Positions 1 through 9,130 of a DNA stretch of 64,000 nt are shown here, one piece after another. The stretch spans positions 186,001 to 250,000 of the forward strand of contig JAHJKP010000032.1 of NCBI GenBank assembly GCA_018821985.1. Reading direction: 5' to 3'. How positions within the stretch are numbered: position 1 is the first letter of the stretch; every line of letters starts with the position of its first letter. The notes below the pieces were generated by a model, which was not told the origin of the DNA, did no database searches, and saw only the letters and a list, made by a program, of their open reading frames with translations. The translations under genes and the position numbers were made by a program. This stretch comes from Pseudomonadota bacterium. GTDB lineage: Bacteria; Desulfobacterota; Desulfobulbia; Desulfobulbales; Desulfocapsaceae.

Positions 1-1725
1 GGCCAGCGCCGCCTGGCTGTTCAGGGTGTAGCAGCGGAAACCACCAAGGAGGATCACATCAGCAAGCCCGGCAAACAGGGGAATATGCCCCAGATTATTA
101 ATCCTGAATCCCCGGTATCCTGAACCATGCAGCATCTGCACAGCCCGCCGGTATTCGATCCAGTCGGGACCAAAGAGCATGGCCGGGATCTCCCAGGTCA
201 GCCGCTCTTTCTTCTGAGCCAACTGCCGCTCAACACCCTTGAGGGCGGCAAGATTCCTGGAGGTCAGCGACAGCTCCATGAACGCCACCTGTTGCTGGTC
301 ATCGAGCAGTCCGATATCATGGATCTCCCGGCCCCGGACTGTGAGCTCAGGCATCGCTGTCGGTTCCACCGTAATTTTCGGCAGAAGAGCTGCCAGGGCT
401 TGGGCGACAGAGGTCTCCCGCATCCTTACATGCTCCTCCGTCCGGGGAGACAGAGCCACCTTGGCCAGCCGCTCAAGGCACGCATCAGGGCTCAAGGTGA
501 AGAGCGGCCTACCGCCCACCTTGAGTACCGCATCCCCTACCCTGAAAAATCCCTTCTCCGGGATCTTAACCTGGACAAAATCACCGGCCTTGACCACCTT
601 TACCTTTTTCTTTTCGCGGAACAGTTCCCGCACCGTAAAGCTGATACCAGCCTGATCATTCTGGGGCTGGATACGGATCCGGTCGCCCACATGCAGACGT
701 TCTTTGGATGTAAAACCGATCGTGCCACCGCGCAGGGAAGCAACCTCACCGAGAGGACGCCCCAAACCCCCATGCTGGGCTGAATCGGCAATACCGGTGG
801 GCACAAAACCGGTGAGAAAACCCTTGGTGGCCTGACGGCCGAAAGAGAGTTCCAGATGTTCAGCGGCCTCCAGGAGAGCGGTCTTGCGCTGGCTCTCGTG
901 GGCATCGAGCATCAGACGATAGGCCGCCACTACCCGGGCCACATACTCGGCGCTCTTCATCCGCCCTTCTATCTTGAAGCTCATCACTCCGGCCTTGAGC
1001 AGCTTGGGCAGAACCTCGATGGCGCTCAAATCGCTGGTGGAGAAATGATAGCCCGGCTGTTTGCGGTTATGCAAACGGCGGCGGCAGGGTTGGGCGCAGC
1101 GGCCGCGGTTGCCGCTCATGCCGGTCAGGGCCGAGGAAAAAAGGCACTGGCCGGAGATGGAAAAACAGAGGGCCCCATGGACAAAATGTTCCAGCTCGAT
1201 GCTGGTCTGGCTGCGTACCTCGGTGATCTCGGCAAGAGAGAGCTCACGGGCCAGCACCGCCCGCGTAAAACCCATCTGTTCCAGCATCTTGACCCCGGCC
1301 GCGTTATGGACAGTCATCTGGGTGGAGGCATGGAGGGAGAGCTGGGGAAAATGGTGACGGGCCAGCCGCCAGACTCCCAAATCCTGAATAATCAGACCAT
1401 CGACAGGGATAGCGGCCAGGGAGGCGAGGAGATCCACCAGCTTGGGCAGCTCTGCCTCCTTGATCAGGGTGTTGAGGGTGATATAGAGGTGTCTTTTCTG
1501 GCTGTGGGCATAGGATGTCATTCGCTCCACATCGGCCAGGGTAAAGTTCCTGGCCCGGGCCCGGGCGGAAAACTCCTTGAGACCGCAATAGACCGCGTCG
1601 GCACCATGATCGAGGGCAGCAAAAAAGGCCTCAATACTGCCGGCCGGGGCCAGCAGCTCAGATTTGACTGATTTTGCAGGGGCAGGAATGTTCTGTTGTA
1701 ACACTGCGCCACGTTTTGTATTCAT
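1..1725 (-). CDS. Peptidase U32 family protein (RlhA-like), C-terminus cut by window edge
   Basis: 575 N-terminal residues are present; the gene runs off the left edge. The start is ATG at 1725 with an AAGGTG ribosome site just upstream. The U32 core begins with LLAPAGS and carries HGALCFSISGQC (183-194) followed by GNRGRCAQPC (205-214). The four cysteines C187, C194, C210 and C214 have the spacing of the family's iron-sulfur cysteines. The region after about residue 300 resembles the DUF3656 extension of long U32 proteins. Family members RlhA and TrhP hydroxylate 23S rRNA or tRNA together with prephenate; others were annotated as collagenases. RNA hydroxylation is the likelier role here, by inference from the domain layout. 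Confidence 0.85.
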   Translation of the reverse strand, partial: MNTKRGAVLQQNIPAPAKSVKSELLAPAGSIEAFFAALDHGADAVYCGLKEFSARARARNFTLADVERMTSYAHSQKRHLYITLNTLIKEAELPKLVDLLASLAAIPVDGLIIQDLGVWRLARHHFPQLSLHASTQMTVHNAAGVKMLEQMGFTRAVLARELSLAEITEVRSQTSIELEHFVHGALCFSISGQCLFSSALTGMSGNRGRCAQPCRRRLHNRKQPGYHFSTSDLSAIEVLPKLLKAGVMSFKIEGRMKSAEYVARVVAAYRLMLDAHESQRKTALLEAAEHLELSFGRQATKGFLTGFVPTGIADSAQHGGLGRPLGEVASLRGGTIGFTSKERLHVGDRIRIQPQNDQAGISFTVRELFREKKKVKVVKAGDFVQVKIPEKGFFRVGDAVLKVGGRPLFTLSPDACLERLAKVALSPRTEEHVRMRETSVAQALAALLPKITVEPTAMPELTVRGREIHDIGLLDDQQQVAFMELSLTSRNLAALKGVERQLAQKKERLTWEIPAMLFGPDWIEYRRAVQMLHGSGYRGFRINNLGHIPLFAGLADVILLGGFRCYTLNSQAALA

Positions 1726-1791
1726 ATGACACACCTTAAATGCATTCTTTGAAAGAAAAAAGGCTTAAGGAAGTGCCATTCGGCTCCGTCC

Positions 1792-1815
1792 CCATTTTTT
1801 ACGCCATTTTTTACG
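1792..1815. repeat. Perfect 12-bp tandem duplication (CCATTTTTTACG twice)
   Basis: Two adjacent identical 12-mers lie in the 137-bp gap between the small exported protein and the U32 gene. No gene is visible in the gap. Confidence 0.7.
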
Positions 1816-1862
1816 ACAGGTGGCGCTTCACCGGAATGGGTTTGTTGAAACTGATAGCGTTT

Positions 1863-2267
1863 TTAAAAAGAACCTTGTAACTGCAGTCCAATATACTTTC
1901 CTTTCGCAGAGTAGTTCGTGACCACGGGTGATAAAATAAAACGATCCGTCACCCAGGCACCAATAGCTGAACCAATCATGTGTGTAGTAGCATCCATCAG
2001 TTGTCCACCCGCATTGCCATGGAGTGCATATTCAACACCTTGCTCAGCAAAGATGGCAACAGTGCTGACTCCAAAGCCGATCATTCTTCTATCATCCCGA
2101 TACTCTGGATAATAACGATCGACTACCGCCGTAATGCTGCCGGCCATTAAGGCCCCTCCTACCGCATGACTCATTTCACTTCCCATGCTGCCGTTGGCAT
2201 GTGCATCGGCGGTAAAAAAAGTGATGATGGTGATCAAACTGCAGAAGAGAGTTGTTGAAATTTTCAT
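1863..2267 (-). CDS. Small exported protein of unknown function
   Basis: 134 residues, with a Shine-Dalgarno GGAGGA six bases before the ATG. An N-terminal signal peptide (about residues 1-24, ending ADAHA) predicts export. The mature part is glycine-rich and amphipathic, with SHAVGGALMAG near residue 33 and DATTHMIGSAIGAWVTDRF near 91. These look like two or three short hydrophobic helices holding conserved-looking histidines. That arrangement loosely recalls YfiM/DUF2279 periplasmic proteins, but I do not recognise the family with confidence. It stands alone, downstream of murJ on the same strand, and is separated from it by the murJ terminator. Confidence 0.65.
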   Translation of the reverse strand: MKISTTLFCSLITIITFFTADAHANGSMGSEMSHAVGGALMAGSITAVVDRYYPEYRDDRRMIGFGVSTVAIFAEQGVEYALHGNAGGQLMDATTHMIGSAIGAWVTDRFILSPVVTNYSAKGKYIGLQLQGSF

Positions 2268-2396
2268 TTTTCCTCCAATAAAAATTAGCTCTGTCTTATG
2301 TGAAACTGGATTTGTGAAATACGCTCATACTGATTGTAAAATATTTATCGCAGATTTAGGAGCTTGTCCAGGGAAGTCTGATAGCTCCCGTCTGCG

Positions 2397-2429
2397 AAAA
2401 AAACTGGCTGCGTGGTTATTTCCACGCAG
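2397..2429 (-). terminator. Rho-independent terminator downstream of murJ
   Basis: Read on the minus strand, the arms CTGCGTGG and CCACGCAG enclose a six-base loop and are followed after CCAG by seven Ts. It lies about 120 bp beyond the murJ stop. The rest of the 280-bp gap (2268-2547) shows no gene. Confidence 0.7.
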
Positions 2430-2547
2430 TATCACGTGTTGCGGAACACCTGTAAAAAATGCAACTTTCTATCCGGACAACATTGGCGCTGAATAGTTAC
2501 ATCCATTTTCTCTTTTATCCACACCCGTCACTGAATAGGTTATTCCG

Positions 2548-4134
2548 TCAGCAAAATTTTGCCCGAACTTTATCGACAATCTCGGTCAACTCCGACAATT
2601 TCAGCCAGTGCAGCACCACTGTATAGAGTCCTGCCGCCAGAACAATCAGCAGCAGGACGGCAAGGAGCTGCTGAAACAGATTACCGACCAGAAAACCCGC
2701 CAGCATCATTTTGACAAAAAAGAGGAGCAGGCTCATGCAGCAGGTGGCGATGAGGATCTTGAACAATCCTCTGAACAGTGCGCGCAGCGGATACCCCTCC
2801 ATCTTCCGGTAGAGTACCGCACTTAAAAAGAGAAAATTGAGAAACATGGTACAGGAGGTGGAGAGGGCAATGGCCTTATGCTGAAAGAAGGTGATGGTCA
2901 GATTGATGATCAGGATATTGGCAAGCACTGCCAGGAAACTGGCCATCACCGGATAACGGGTATCATCCAAGGCGTAGAAGACCGGCACCAGAATTTTGTT
3001 GGCCGAATAGGCAAAAAGCCCGATTGCATACAGGGTCAGGGTCTGGGCGGTGGCCACAGTATCAAAGGCGGTGAAGGCCCCTCGTTCAAAGATCAGACGG
3101 ATAATCGGTTCAGCAAGAAGGACGAGTCCGGCAGTTGCCGGGATGGTCAGGCAGAAGACCATGGTGAGGGAGGAGACCAGGGTGTCGCGCATGGCAGGCA
3201 CATCCTTCTTGGCGGCATGTCTGGCCATAACCGGCATGACGGCAATGGAAAAGGCGACGCCAAAGATACCAATGGGCAGCTGCACCAGGCGAAAGGCGTA
3301 ATTCAGCCAGGAGACGGAGCCTTCGGCGCAGGAGGCGGCAAAGCTGGTATTGACAAAGATATTGATCTGGGTGGCGGACAGGCCGATGGTGGCCGGGATC
3401 ATCAAACGGAGGATGCTGTGCAGTCCTGGGTCTTTTAAATCAAGATGAGGAAAAAAACGGAACCCGGTCTTGAAAAGCGCCGGTAACTGGACGCCAAGCT
3501 GCAGGATTCCGCCGACCAGGGTGCCGATGGCCATACCGACAATGGCAGGATACCCGTAACGGGGCAGAAGCCAGGCCATGGACACGCCACCGACGATGGA
3601 CCCCAGATTAAAAAAAGAAGAGGCCATGGCAGGCACAAAAAAACGTCCCTTGGTGTTGAGCATCCCCATGACAACAGCAGCCAGGGAGATGAAGACCAGA
3701 AACGGCATCATGACCATGGTAAGCGTAGCAGTGAGTTCCGCCTTGCCGACAACCTTGGAAAAATCAGGGGCCAGCAGAGAGACCAGAGGCCCGGCTAGGA
3801 AGATGCCGAGCAGGGTGAGCAGAGAGAGCAGGATGGCAAAAAAGACGAGGACATTGGAGGCGAGATGCCAGGTCTCTTCCTGGGTTTTATTGGTGTCATA
3901 GCGGGAAAAGATAGTGACAAAGGCCGCTGACAGCGCCCCTTCCCCGAAAAGGTCGCGGAGCAGATTAGGGATCCGGAAGGCAACCACAAAGGAATCATAG
4001 GCAAAGCCTGCGCCAAACATGGCGGCAAAGATCTGTTCGCGAACCAGACCAAGCACCCGGCTGCACATCACTGCGATACCCACGGTTCCTGCGGATTTTG
4101 CTATTGCCGTATTTTGTCGTGCCTTTTCCTTCAC
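2548..4134 (-). CDS. murJ: Lipid II flippase MurJ
   Basis: 528 residues, the usual size for MurJ/MviN, with about fourteen membrane helices. The start is GTG at 4134, preceded by AAGGAA. The N-terminal signature is clear: SRVLGLVREQIFAAMFG, then YDSFVVAFRIPNLLRDLFGEG and LSAAFVTIF. MurJ moves lipid-linked peptidoglycan precursor across the inner membrane. It is transcribed away from the EF-G paralogue, with a 419-bp gap between them. Confidence 0.95.
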   Translation of the reverse strand: MKEKARQNTAIAKSAGTVGIAVMCSRVLGLVREQIFAAMFGAGFAYDSFVVAFRIPNLLRDLFGEGALSAAFVTIFSRYDTNKTQEETWHLASNVLVFFAILLSLLTLLGIFLAGPLVSLLAPDFSKVVGKAELTATLTMVMMPFLVFISLAAVVMGMLNTKGRFFVPAMASSFFNLGSIVGGVSMAWLLPRYGYPAIVGMAIGTLVGGILQLGVQLPALFKTGFRFFPHLDLKDPGLHSILRLMIPATIGLSATQINIFVNTSFAASCAEGSVSWLNYAFRLVQLPIGIFGVAFSIAVMPVMARHAAKKDVPAMRDTLVSSLTMVFCLTIPATAGLVLLAEPIIRLIFERGAFTAFDTVATAQTLTLYAIGLFAYSANKILVPVFYALDDTRYPVMASFLAVLANILIINLTITFFQHKAIALSTSCTMFLNFLFLSAVLYRKMEGYPLRALFRGLFKILIATCCMSLLLFFVKMMLAGFLVGNLFQQLLAVLLLIVLAAGLYTVVLHWLKLSELTEIVDKVRAKFC

Positions 4135-4247
4135 CGTGATTTCCTTCTACTTTCCATTGTGCTGTCAACAACGACATTTTGCGGCTCCGACGAACATTAA
4201 CGTCTCCTTGCCTGCGTTGCTATACATACCTTTTTCATCTTGTTATT

Positions 4248-4273
4248 ACCAGAAATTCATGAGAATTTCTGGT
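4248..4273. other. Perfect 11-bp hairpin in the murJ/EF-G divergent gap
   Basis: ACCAGAAATTC, a four-base loop ATGA, then GAATTTCTGGT. No T-tract follows on either strand, so it is not an obvious terminator. The surrounding gap 4135-4553 is AT-rich and holds no convincing gene. Confidence 0.5.
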
Positions 4274-4553
4274 TGCAAACTATTGCGAAATCGCTATTCT
4301 GTTCTTCATTATTTTCTGATTTTTCTACCAATCCGACTTCCTGCTTTTATGTAAGGACCAGAAGATCAAACCCTTTGCAGGCCGGAAAAACTAAACAGCT
4401 TGATCTATCAATCATCCTTGACTTCACAACAATATATTGAATATATAACTAATAGCCTTAATGATTTATTGATCCATATATAAAGCAATCAGCAAAAAAC
4501 TTCGTGAAAGTTATCCCCCAATTTTCCAGGGACCTTCATAAAAGGAGACATGC

Positions 4554-6614
4554 ATGCAAGATATTAATATGATCAGGAATGTTGCCATAATCGGACACGG
4601 ACATTGTGGAAAAAGTTCCTTGGCAGAGGCCATGCTTTATACCGCCGGAAAAATCAAAAGACAGGGTAAGGTGGATGAAGGCACCTCGGCCATGGATTTT
4701 GACGAAGAAGAAATTCGACGTAACCTCTCCATCAATTCTTCTTTTCATAACTATACATGGAAGAAACATACCGTCTTTCTTCTGGACACCCCGGGAGATG
4801 ATAATTTCCTTAACGAAACCTACCAGGCAACTCAGATCGCTGACAGTGCTGTTTTTATAGTTGGTGCGGTCCTTGGGGTCAAAGGTCAGACAATAAAATT
4901 TGCCAATTTTATTGCTGACAAAAAACTTCCATGTCTCCTTTTTATCAACAAGATGGACAGGGAGCGTGCTGATTTCAAAAAAACCATAGACGAGATCAAG
5001 ATTTCCCTTCCCATCAACCCGGTTATCCTCCATTTACCCATCGGCGCAGAAGAGGGCTTCAGGGGAATGGTTGATATTGCCTCAGAATCTGCCTATCTCT
5101 TTGATGATGATACCGGCATTAAAAAGATTGCGATCCCCAAAGATCTAGTGGCTCAGGTTGCAGAATACCGTGAAAAACTCATGGAAATAGTTGCGGAGAC
5201 AGACGACGATCTCATTGAAAAATTTCTTGAAAATGGTGAACTAACTGAAAGTGAAATCAGATTTGGCCTGAGAAATGGAGTGGCAAACGGCAGTATCGCC
5301 CCTGTCTGTTTGGGATCGGCCCTTCTGAATAAGGGGACTTTGTCCCTGCTCGATACGATAAATGATTTACTGCCCTCCCCTGCTGAACGTCCACTTCTGG
5401 TGGGAACTCATCCTGTCACCGGAGAGATTGAGGAACGAAAGCCCTTTGCCAATGAACATTTTTCAGCCATGGTCTTCAAGACCATGGCTGATCCCTATGC
5501 CGGCAGGCTCACCATCTTCCGGGTTTACTCAGGAGCCCTTACCGGTGACACTTTCTATAATGCCAGTAAAAAAGTAACTGAGCGTTTTGGGCAGCTCTAC
5601 CTCATGGAAGGCAAGGAACAGCGAGCCATTGATATGGCTGGTCCGGGAATGATTGTCGCTGTGACAAAGCTCAAGGAGACCACAACCGGCGATACCATCT
5701 GTGATGCCGGCCACCCGATTGCATATTCTCCCCCACAATCATTTACGCCTGTCATCTCTTTTGCCGTCCATGCCAAACAAGGTGAAGAAGAAAAACTCTT
5801 TTCCGCCCTTACCAGGATTCTGGATGAAGACCTTACCCTGCGCCTGACCCGTGACCAGCAGACCGGAGAGGTTCTGCTTTCCGGCATGGGCCAGATTCAT
5901 CTGGAGGTGGTCGGGGCCAGGATAAAAAGAAAGTTTGGCGTGGACATGGAACTGACCCTGCCTAAAATTGCTTACAAAGAGACCATCAAAGGATCAGCCA
6001 GGGTCCAGGGGAAACATAAGAAACAGAGTGGCGGCCGTGGACAGTTTGGTGACTGTACCATCGAGATCATGGCCTTACCCCATGGCAGTGGATTTGTCTT
6101 TGAGGACAAGATCGTGGGTGGAGTTATCCCGCAACAGTATCGTCCGGCTGTTGAAAAAGGCATTATCGAGGCCATGGAAAAAGGTGTTCTGGCCGGATAT
6201 CCGGTGGTTGACCTCAAGGTCGAGCTGGTTGATGGCTCCTATCACACAGTGGACTCTTCCGAGATGGCCTTCAAGGTGGCAGGATCACTGGCCTTTAAGA
6301 AAGGAGCGCAGGAAGCAGGCCTGGTGCTGCTTGAACCCTACACCAAAATGACTATCAGGGTCGGCAAGGAACATGTAGGCGACATCATGGGAGATCTGAA
6401 CTCCAGACGGGGAAAGGTGATGGGCATGGATGCTGATGCCAAGCATGAAATCATTATCGCCCAGGTCCCGCTGGCCGAAGTTCAGCGCTATGCCACCGAT
6501 CTGACTGCCATGACCGGTGGCCTGGGAACCTTCACCATGGAACTTTCCCACTATGAAGAGGTGCCGGCTCATATCGCCGAGAAAATCATTGCTGCCAGCA
6601 ACCAACAACCATAG
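4554..6614 (+). CDS. Elongation factor G-like GTPase (EF-G paralogue)
   Basis: 686 residues in the full EF-G domain order. The ATG at 4554 follows AAAAGGAGACATGC. The P-loop is GHGHCGKSS (14-22) rather than the GHIDAGKT of canonical EF-G; DTPG lies near residue 82 and NKMD near 132. The switch I segment reads RRNLSINSS in place of RGITI, typical of the EF-G-like branch. Domain IV (SGGRGQFGDCTIE) and a domain V with SRRGKVMGMD are present. It is probably a ribosome-binding GTPase that supplements the main EF-G; canonical fusA normally lies in the str operon, which is not here. Mog follows 14 bp downstream. Confidence 0.88.
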   Translation: MQDINMIRNVAIIGHGHCGKSSLAEAMLYTAGKIKRQGKVDEGTSAMDFDEEEIRRNLSINSSFHNYTWKKHTVFLLDTPGDDNFLNETYQATQIADSAVFIVGAVLGVKGQTIKFANFIADKKLPCLLFINKMDRERADFKKTIDEIKISLPINPVILHLPIGAEEGFRGMVDIASESAYLFDDDTGIKKIAIPKDLVAQVAEYREKLMEIVAETDDDLIEKFLENGELTESEIRFGLRNGVANGSIAPVCLGSALLNKGTLSLLDTINDLLPSPAERPLLVGTHPVTGEIEERKPFANEHFSAMVFKTMADPYAGRLTIFRVYSGALTGDTFYNASKKVTERFGQLYLMEGKEQRAIDMAGPGMIVAVTKLKETTTGDTICDAGHPIAYSPPQSFTPVISFAVHAKQGEEEKLFSALTRILDEDLTLRLTRDQQTGEVLLSGMGQIHLEVVGARIKRKFGVDMELTLPKIAYKETIKGSARVQGKHKKQSGGRGQFGDCTIEIMALPHGSGFVFEDKIVGGVIPQQYRPAVEKGIIEAMEKGVLAGYPVVDLKVELVDGSYHTVDSSEMAFKVAGSLAFKKGAQEAGLVLLEPYTKMTIRVGKEHVGDIMGDLNSRRGKVMGMDADAKHEIIIAQVPLAEVQRYATDLTAMTGGLGTFTMELSHYEEVPAHIAEKIIAASNQQP

Positions 6615-6628
6615 ACAACTCAGGAAAA

Positions 6629-7165
6629 GTGCTGAAAAATATGAGACATGACGCCAGTCGATTCAGTTGTGCGGTGCTTACCATGAGCGACAAAGGGTCT
6701 CGTGGTGAGCGCGAAGATGAAAGCGGGGCCATGCTCCAGGAGATGCTGCGGCAAGAAGGATATCAGCTGCGTGGCTACAAAATGGTTCCGGACCAGATCG
6801 AGGCCATTACAAAAGCCTTGGTGCAATGGGTAGATCAGGACAAGATCGACCTTATACTGACCACGGGGGGAACGGGAGTCTCGCCCACAGATGTGACCCC
6901 TGAGGCCATGCGGGAAGTCATTGAAAAAGAGATCCCGGGAATGGCAGAGGCCATGCGCGCCGCCAGTCTGCTGAAGACCCCCCATGCTGTTCTTTCACGC
7001 TCCATGGCCGGGATTCGTGGAAGAAGCCTGATTATCAACCTGCCTGGCAGTCAGAAGGCAGCCAGGGAAAATATAGAGGTACTCCTCCCTGCCCTGCCCC
7101 ATGCCCTTGACAAGATCCAGGGTGGAACCAGCGACTGTGCCAACTTAAGAGTTGATAAGGAATGA
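6629..7165 (+). CDS. mog: Molybdopterin adenylyltransferase, MogA/MoaB family
   Basis: 178 residues. It contains LTTGGTGVSPTDVTPEAMRE, the MPT-binding signature of MogA/MoaB, and NLPGSQKAARENIEVLLPALPHAL near the C-terminus. The product activates molybdopterin by adenylation before molybdate insertion. The frame opens with GTG at 6629, directly after CAGGAAAA; ATG at 6641 (174 residues) is an equally good start. It is probably co-transcribed with the EF-G paralogue. The moaA gene near 26.9 kb serves the same pathway. Confidence 0.9.
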   Translation: MLKNMRHDASRFSCAVLTMSDKGSRGEREDESGAMLQEMLRQEGYQLRGYKMVPDQIEAITKALVQWVDQDKIDLILTTGGTGVSPTDVTPEAMREVIEKEIPGMAEAMRAASLLKTPHAVLSRSMAGIRGRSLIINLPGSQKAARENIEVLLPALPHALDKIQGGTSDCANLRVDKE

Positions 7166-7235
7166 GTACTGTTTTTTTTCTTACTTATTCCTTAACGGCT
7201 CTGTATGTAGTTATGTAGAAGCCGTTATAAAATAA
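7154..7235. repeat. Degenerate copy of the intergenic palindrome family
   Basis: A right-end-like half (7185-7207, with TTAACGGCT and TGTATG) and a possible left end (GATAAGG at 7154) span about 54 bp. A further half, AGCCGTTATAAAATAA, lies at 7220-7235. The copy overlaps the mog stop and abuts the terminator. Its match to the better copies at 19.0, 26.8, 42.0 and 51.0 kb is only partial. Confidence 0.45.
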
Positions 7236-7244
7236 TTATTTCAC

Positions 7245-7290
7245 AAACAAGAAAGGGCGTTTATCTTACGATAAACGCCCTTTCTTGTTT
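7245..7290. terminator. Bidirectional terminator between mog and purM
   Basis: Perfect 21-bp arms (7245-7265 and 7270-7290) around a TTAC loop, with AAACAAGAAAGGGC at the outside. It sits between two convergent genes, so it can serve both. Confidence 0.85.
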
Positions 7291-7317
7291 CACCGAAAAC
7301 TCTTTGTAACTGGAGGA

Positions 7318-8373
7318 TTAATTGATCAGTTCAACCTGTTCCTCTTCCCCATTCTCTGCAGCCGCAATTTCGCCTATGATACATGCCTGTTCACCAAGTG
7401 CCCCAAAGTGATGGACGACATCTTCGGCAACAGACTCTTCTACAATGGCCATCAGACCAATGCCCATGTTAAAGGTGCGGTACATCTCCTCCATGGGAAT
7501 GTTCCCTTTTTCACTTAAGAAAGTAAAAACAGGGGGGGTCTTCCACGCAGAACAATCAATGATCGCCTTGCAGCTTCGAGGCAAGATTCGAGGAACATTA
7601 TCAATGAAACCGCCACCGGTATTATGGACCATACCGTTAATTTTATAATGTTTTAATACACCCAGAACTGACTGGACATAAATGCGGGTGGGCTTGAGCA
7701 GCTCTTCGCCAAGGGTGCAGCCAAATTCTTCCATCTGCTGTTCTACCGAGAGCCCAAGATCTTTAAAACAAACCTTTCTCACCAGCGAGAACCCATTGGA
7801 ATGGAGGCCACTGGAGGCCACACCAATAATCTTGTTGCCAACCTTGATCTCGGAGCCGTCAATGATGGCATCGCGATTGACAATTCCCACCACAAAACCG
7901 GCAAGATCATAATCATCACCATTATACAGACCTGGCATCTCTGCTGTTTCACCACCCACCAGTGAACATTTTGCCTGCCGGCACCCCTCGGCAATCCCCT
8001 TGACCACTTCGGTGGCTATATGGAGATCCAGCTTGCCAATAGAGAAATAATCAAGGAAACAGAGAGGCTTGGCCCCGCCGACAATGATATCATTGACACA
8101 CATGGCAACAAGATCTATGCCGATAGTATCATGCTTATTACAGAGACCGGCAATGGCCAATTTTGTACCCACCCCATCAGTGGATGAGACAATTACAGGA
8201 TGGTTGTAAGTATTGGTATCGATGGCAAAAAGACTGGAGAATCCGCCGATATCGTTAAGTACCCCACGTTGGTGTGTTGAGGCGACAATATCTTTAATCC
8301 CCTTGACAAAGGCATTTCCTTTGTCAATATCAACGCCTGCCTCACTATATTTTGATTGATGTAAATCGGTCAT
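7318..8373 (-). CDS. purM: Phosphoribosylformylglycinamidine cyclo-ligase (AIR synthetase)
   Basis: 351 residues, normal for PurM, which forms aminoimidazole ribonucleotide in purine synthesis using ATP. Family motifs are intact: YSEAGVDIDKGN at the N-terminus, STDGVGTKL, GIDLVAMCVNDI and GGETAEMPG. The C-terminus NTGGGFIDNVPRILP also fits. It is a single gene, convergent with mog and divergent from the arsR operon. Confidence 0.97.
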   Translation of the reverse strand: MTDLHQSKYSEAGVDIDKGNAFVKGIKDIVASTHQRGVLNDIGGFSSLFAIDTNTYNHPVIVSSTDGVGTKLAIAGLCNKHDTIGIDLVAMCVNDIIVGGAKPLCFLDYFSIGKLDLHIATEVVKGIAEGCRQAKCSLVGGETAEMPGLYNGDDYDLAGFVVGIVNRDAIIDGSEIKVGNKIIGVASSGLHSNGFSLVRKVCFKDLGLSVEQQMEEFGCTLGEELLKPTRIYVQSVLGVLKHYKINGMVHNTGGGFIDNVPRILPRSCKAIIDCSAWKTPPVFTFLSEKGNIPMEEMYRTFNMGIGLMAIVEESVAEDVVHHFGALGEQACIIGEIAAAENGEEEQVELIN

Positions 8374-8707
8374 GATATGCCCTTAAATCAGGGAGATTGA
8401 GGTTGTTATTTTAATTGTAAAAAAAAGGCTTTTTCACAAAACACGTAAAGATTTCACAAGTAGTGCATATTATAAGGTGTGCTTGAAAAATGCAACCTGT
8501 ATTCAAATTGTAAGGACAACTCATTGCACTCTGCTTGAGCAAAAAGGTGAATGCAAGTTTATTGTGAATCAACACCACGAATATATTGAAGAGGTGTGAC
8601 TTGATCCTGGTCTTCTTTTTAAGATCATATGGTGCATAAACTTACCATCACTCGTTAGCTTCTCTTCCCCATGCCTTATTGCTTATTCTTCCAGAAAATA
8701 AAAATGA

Positions 8708-8754
8708 TTGACGCAGCCACACACTGTGACTATATAGTTGTATAGCTATATAGT
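8708..8754 (+). promoter_or_regulatory. arsR-operon promoter overlapping an inverted-repeat operator
   Basis: A TTGACG -35 box (8708-8713) is followed after exactly 17 bp by TATATA (8731-8736). The inverted repeat ACTATATAG / CTATATAGT (8729-8737 and 8746-8754, 8-bp spacer) covers the -10 box. This is where an ArsR dimer would block polymerase. The remaining upstream gap from 8374 holds no visible gene. Confidence 0.7.
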
Positions 8755-8771
8755 AATACTAAGGAGTAGAG

Positions 8772-9119
8772 ATGAAAAACTTTATCAAGATCATGAAAGC
8801 CCTTTCCGACCCCAACAGGGTCAAGATCATTAAGATGCTCCAGCTCAGAGACAGTCTATGCGTCTGCGAGATACGGGCCATACTGAAGCTGGCCCAGCCC
8901 ACTGTGTCCAAGCATCTCAAGGTACTGGAAGAGGCAGGACTGGTCACATCTGAAAAAGACAAGCTGTGGGTCAACTTCCGGCTGAACCCGGACAGCGATT
9001 CACCTTATATCGTTTCCATGTTGGGGCAGCTCAAAAACTGGCTGGACGAAACGCCGGAGATCAAGGAGATCCAACGGCTCCTGCCCACTATCAACCGTAA
9101 AGACATCTGTAAACTCTAA
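8772..9119 (+). CDS. arsR: ArsR-family metalloregulator, arsenite type
   Basis: 115-residue winged-helix repressor. The start follows AAGGAGTAGAG. Helix 3 carries DSLCVCEIRAIL, the vicinal-cysteine site by which ArsR binds As(III) or Sb(III) and leaves DNA. The recognition helix is QPTVSKHLKVLEEAGLV. It is first gene of an operon with a permease (11 bp gap) and a thioredoxin-like protein, and very likely represses that operon through the inverted repeat over its own promoter. Confidence 0.92.
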   Translation: MKNFIKIMKALSDPNRVKIIKMLQLRDSLCVCEIRAILKLAQPTVSKHLKVLEEAGLVTSEKDKLWVNFRLNPDSDSPYIVSMLGQLKNWLDETPEIKEIQRLLPTINRKDICKL

Positions 9120-9130
9120 GGAAAGACACC

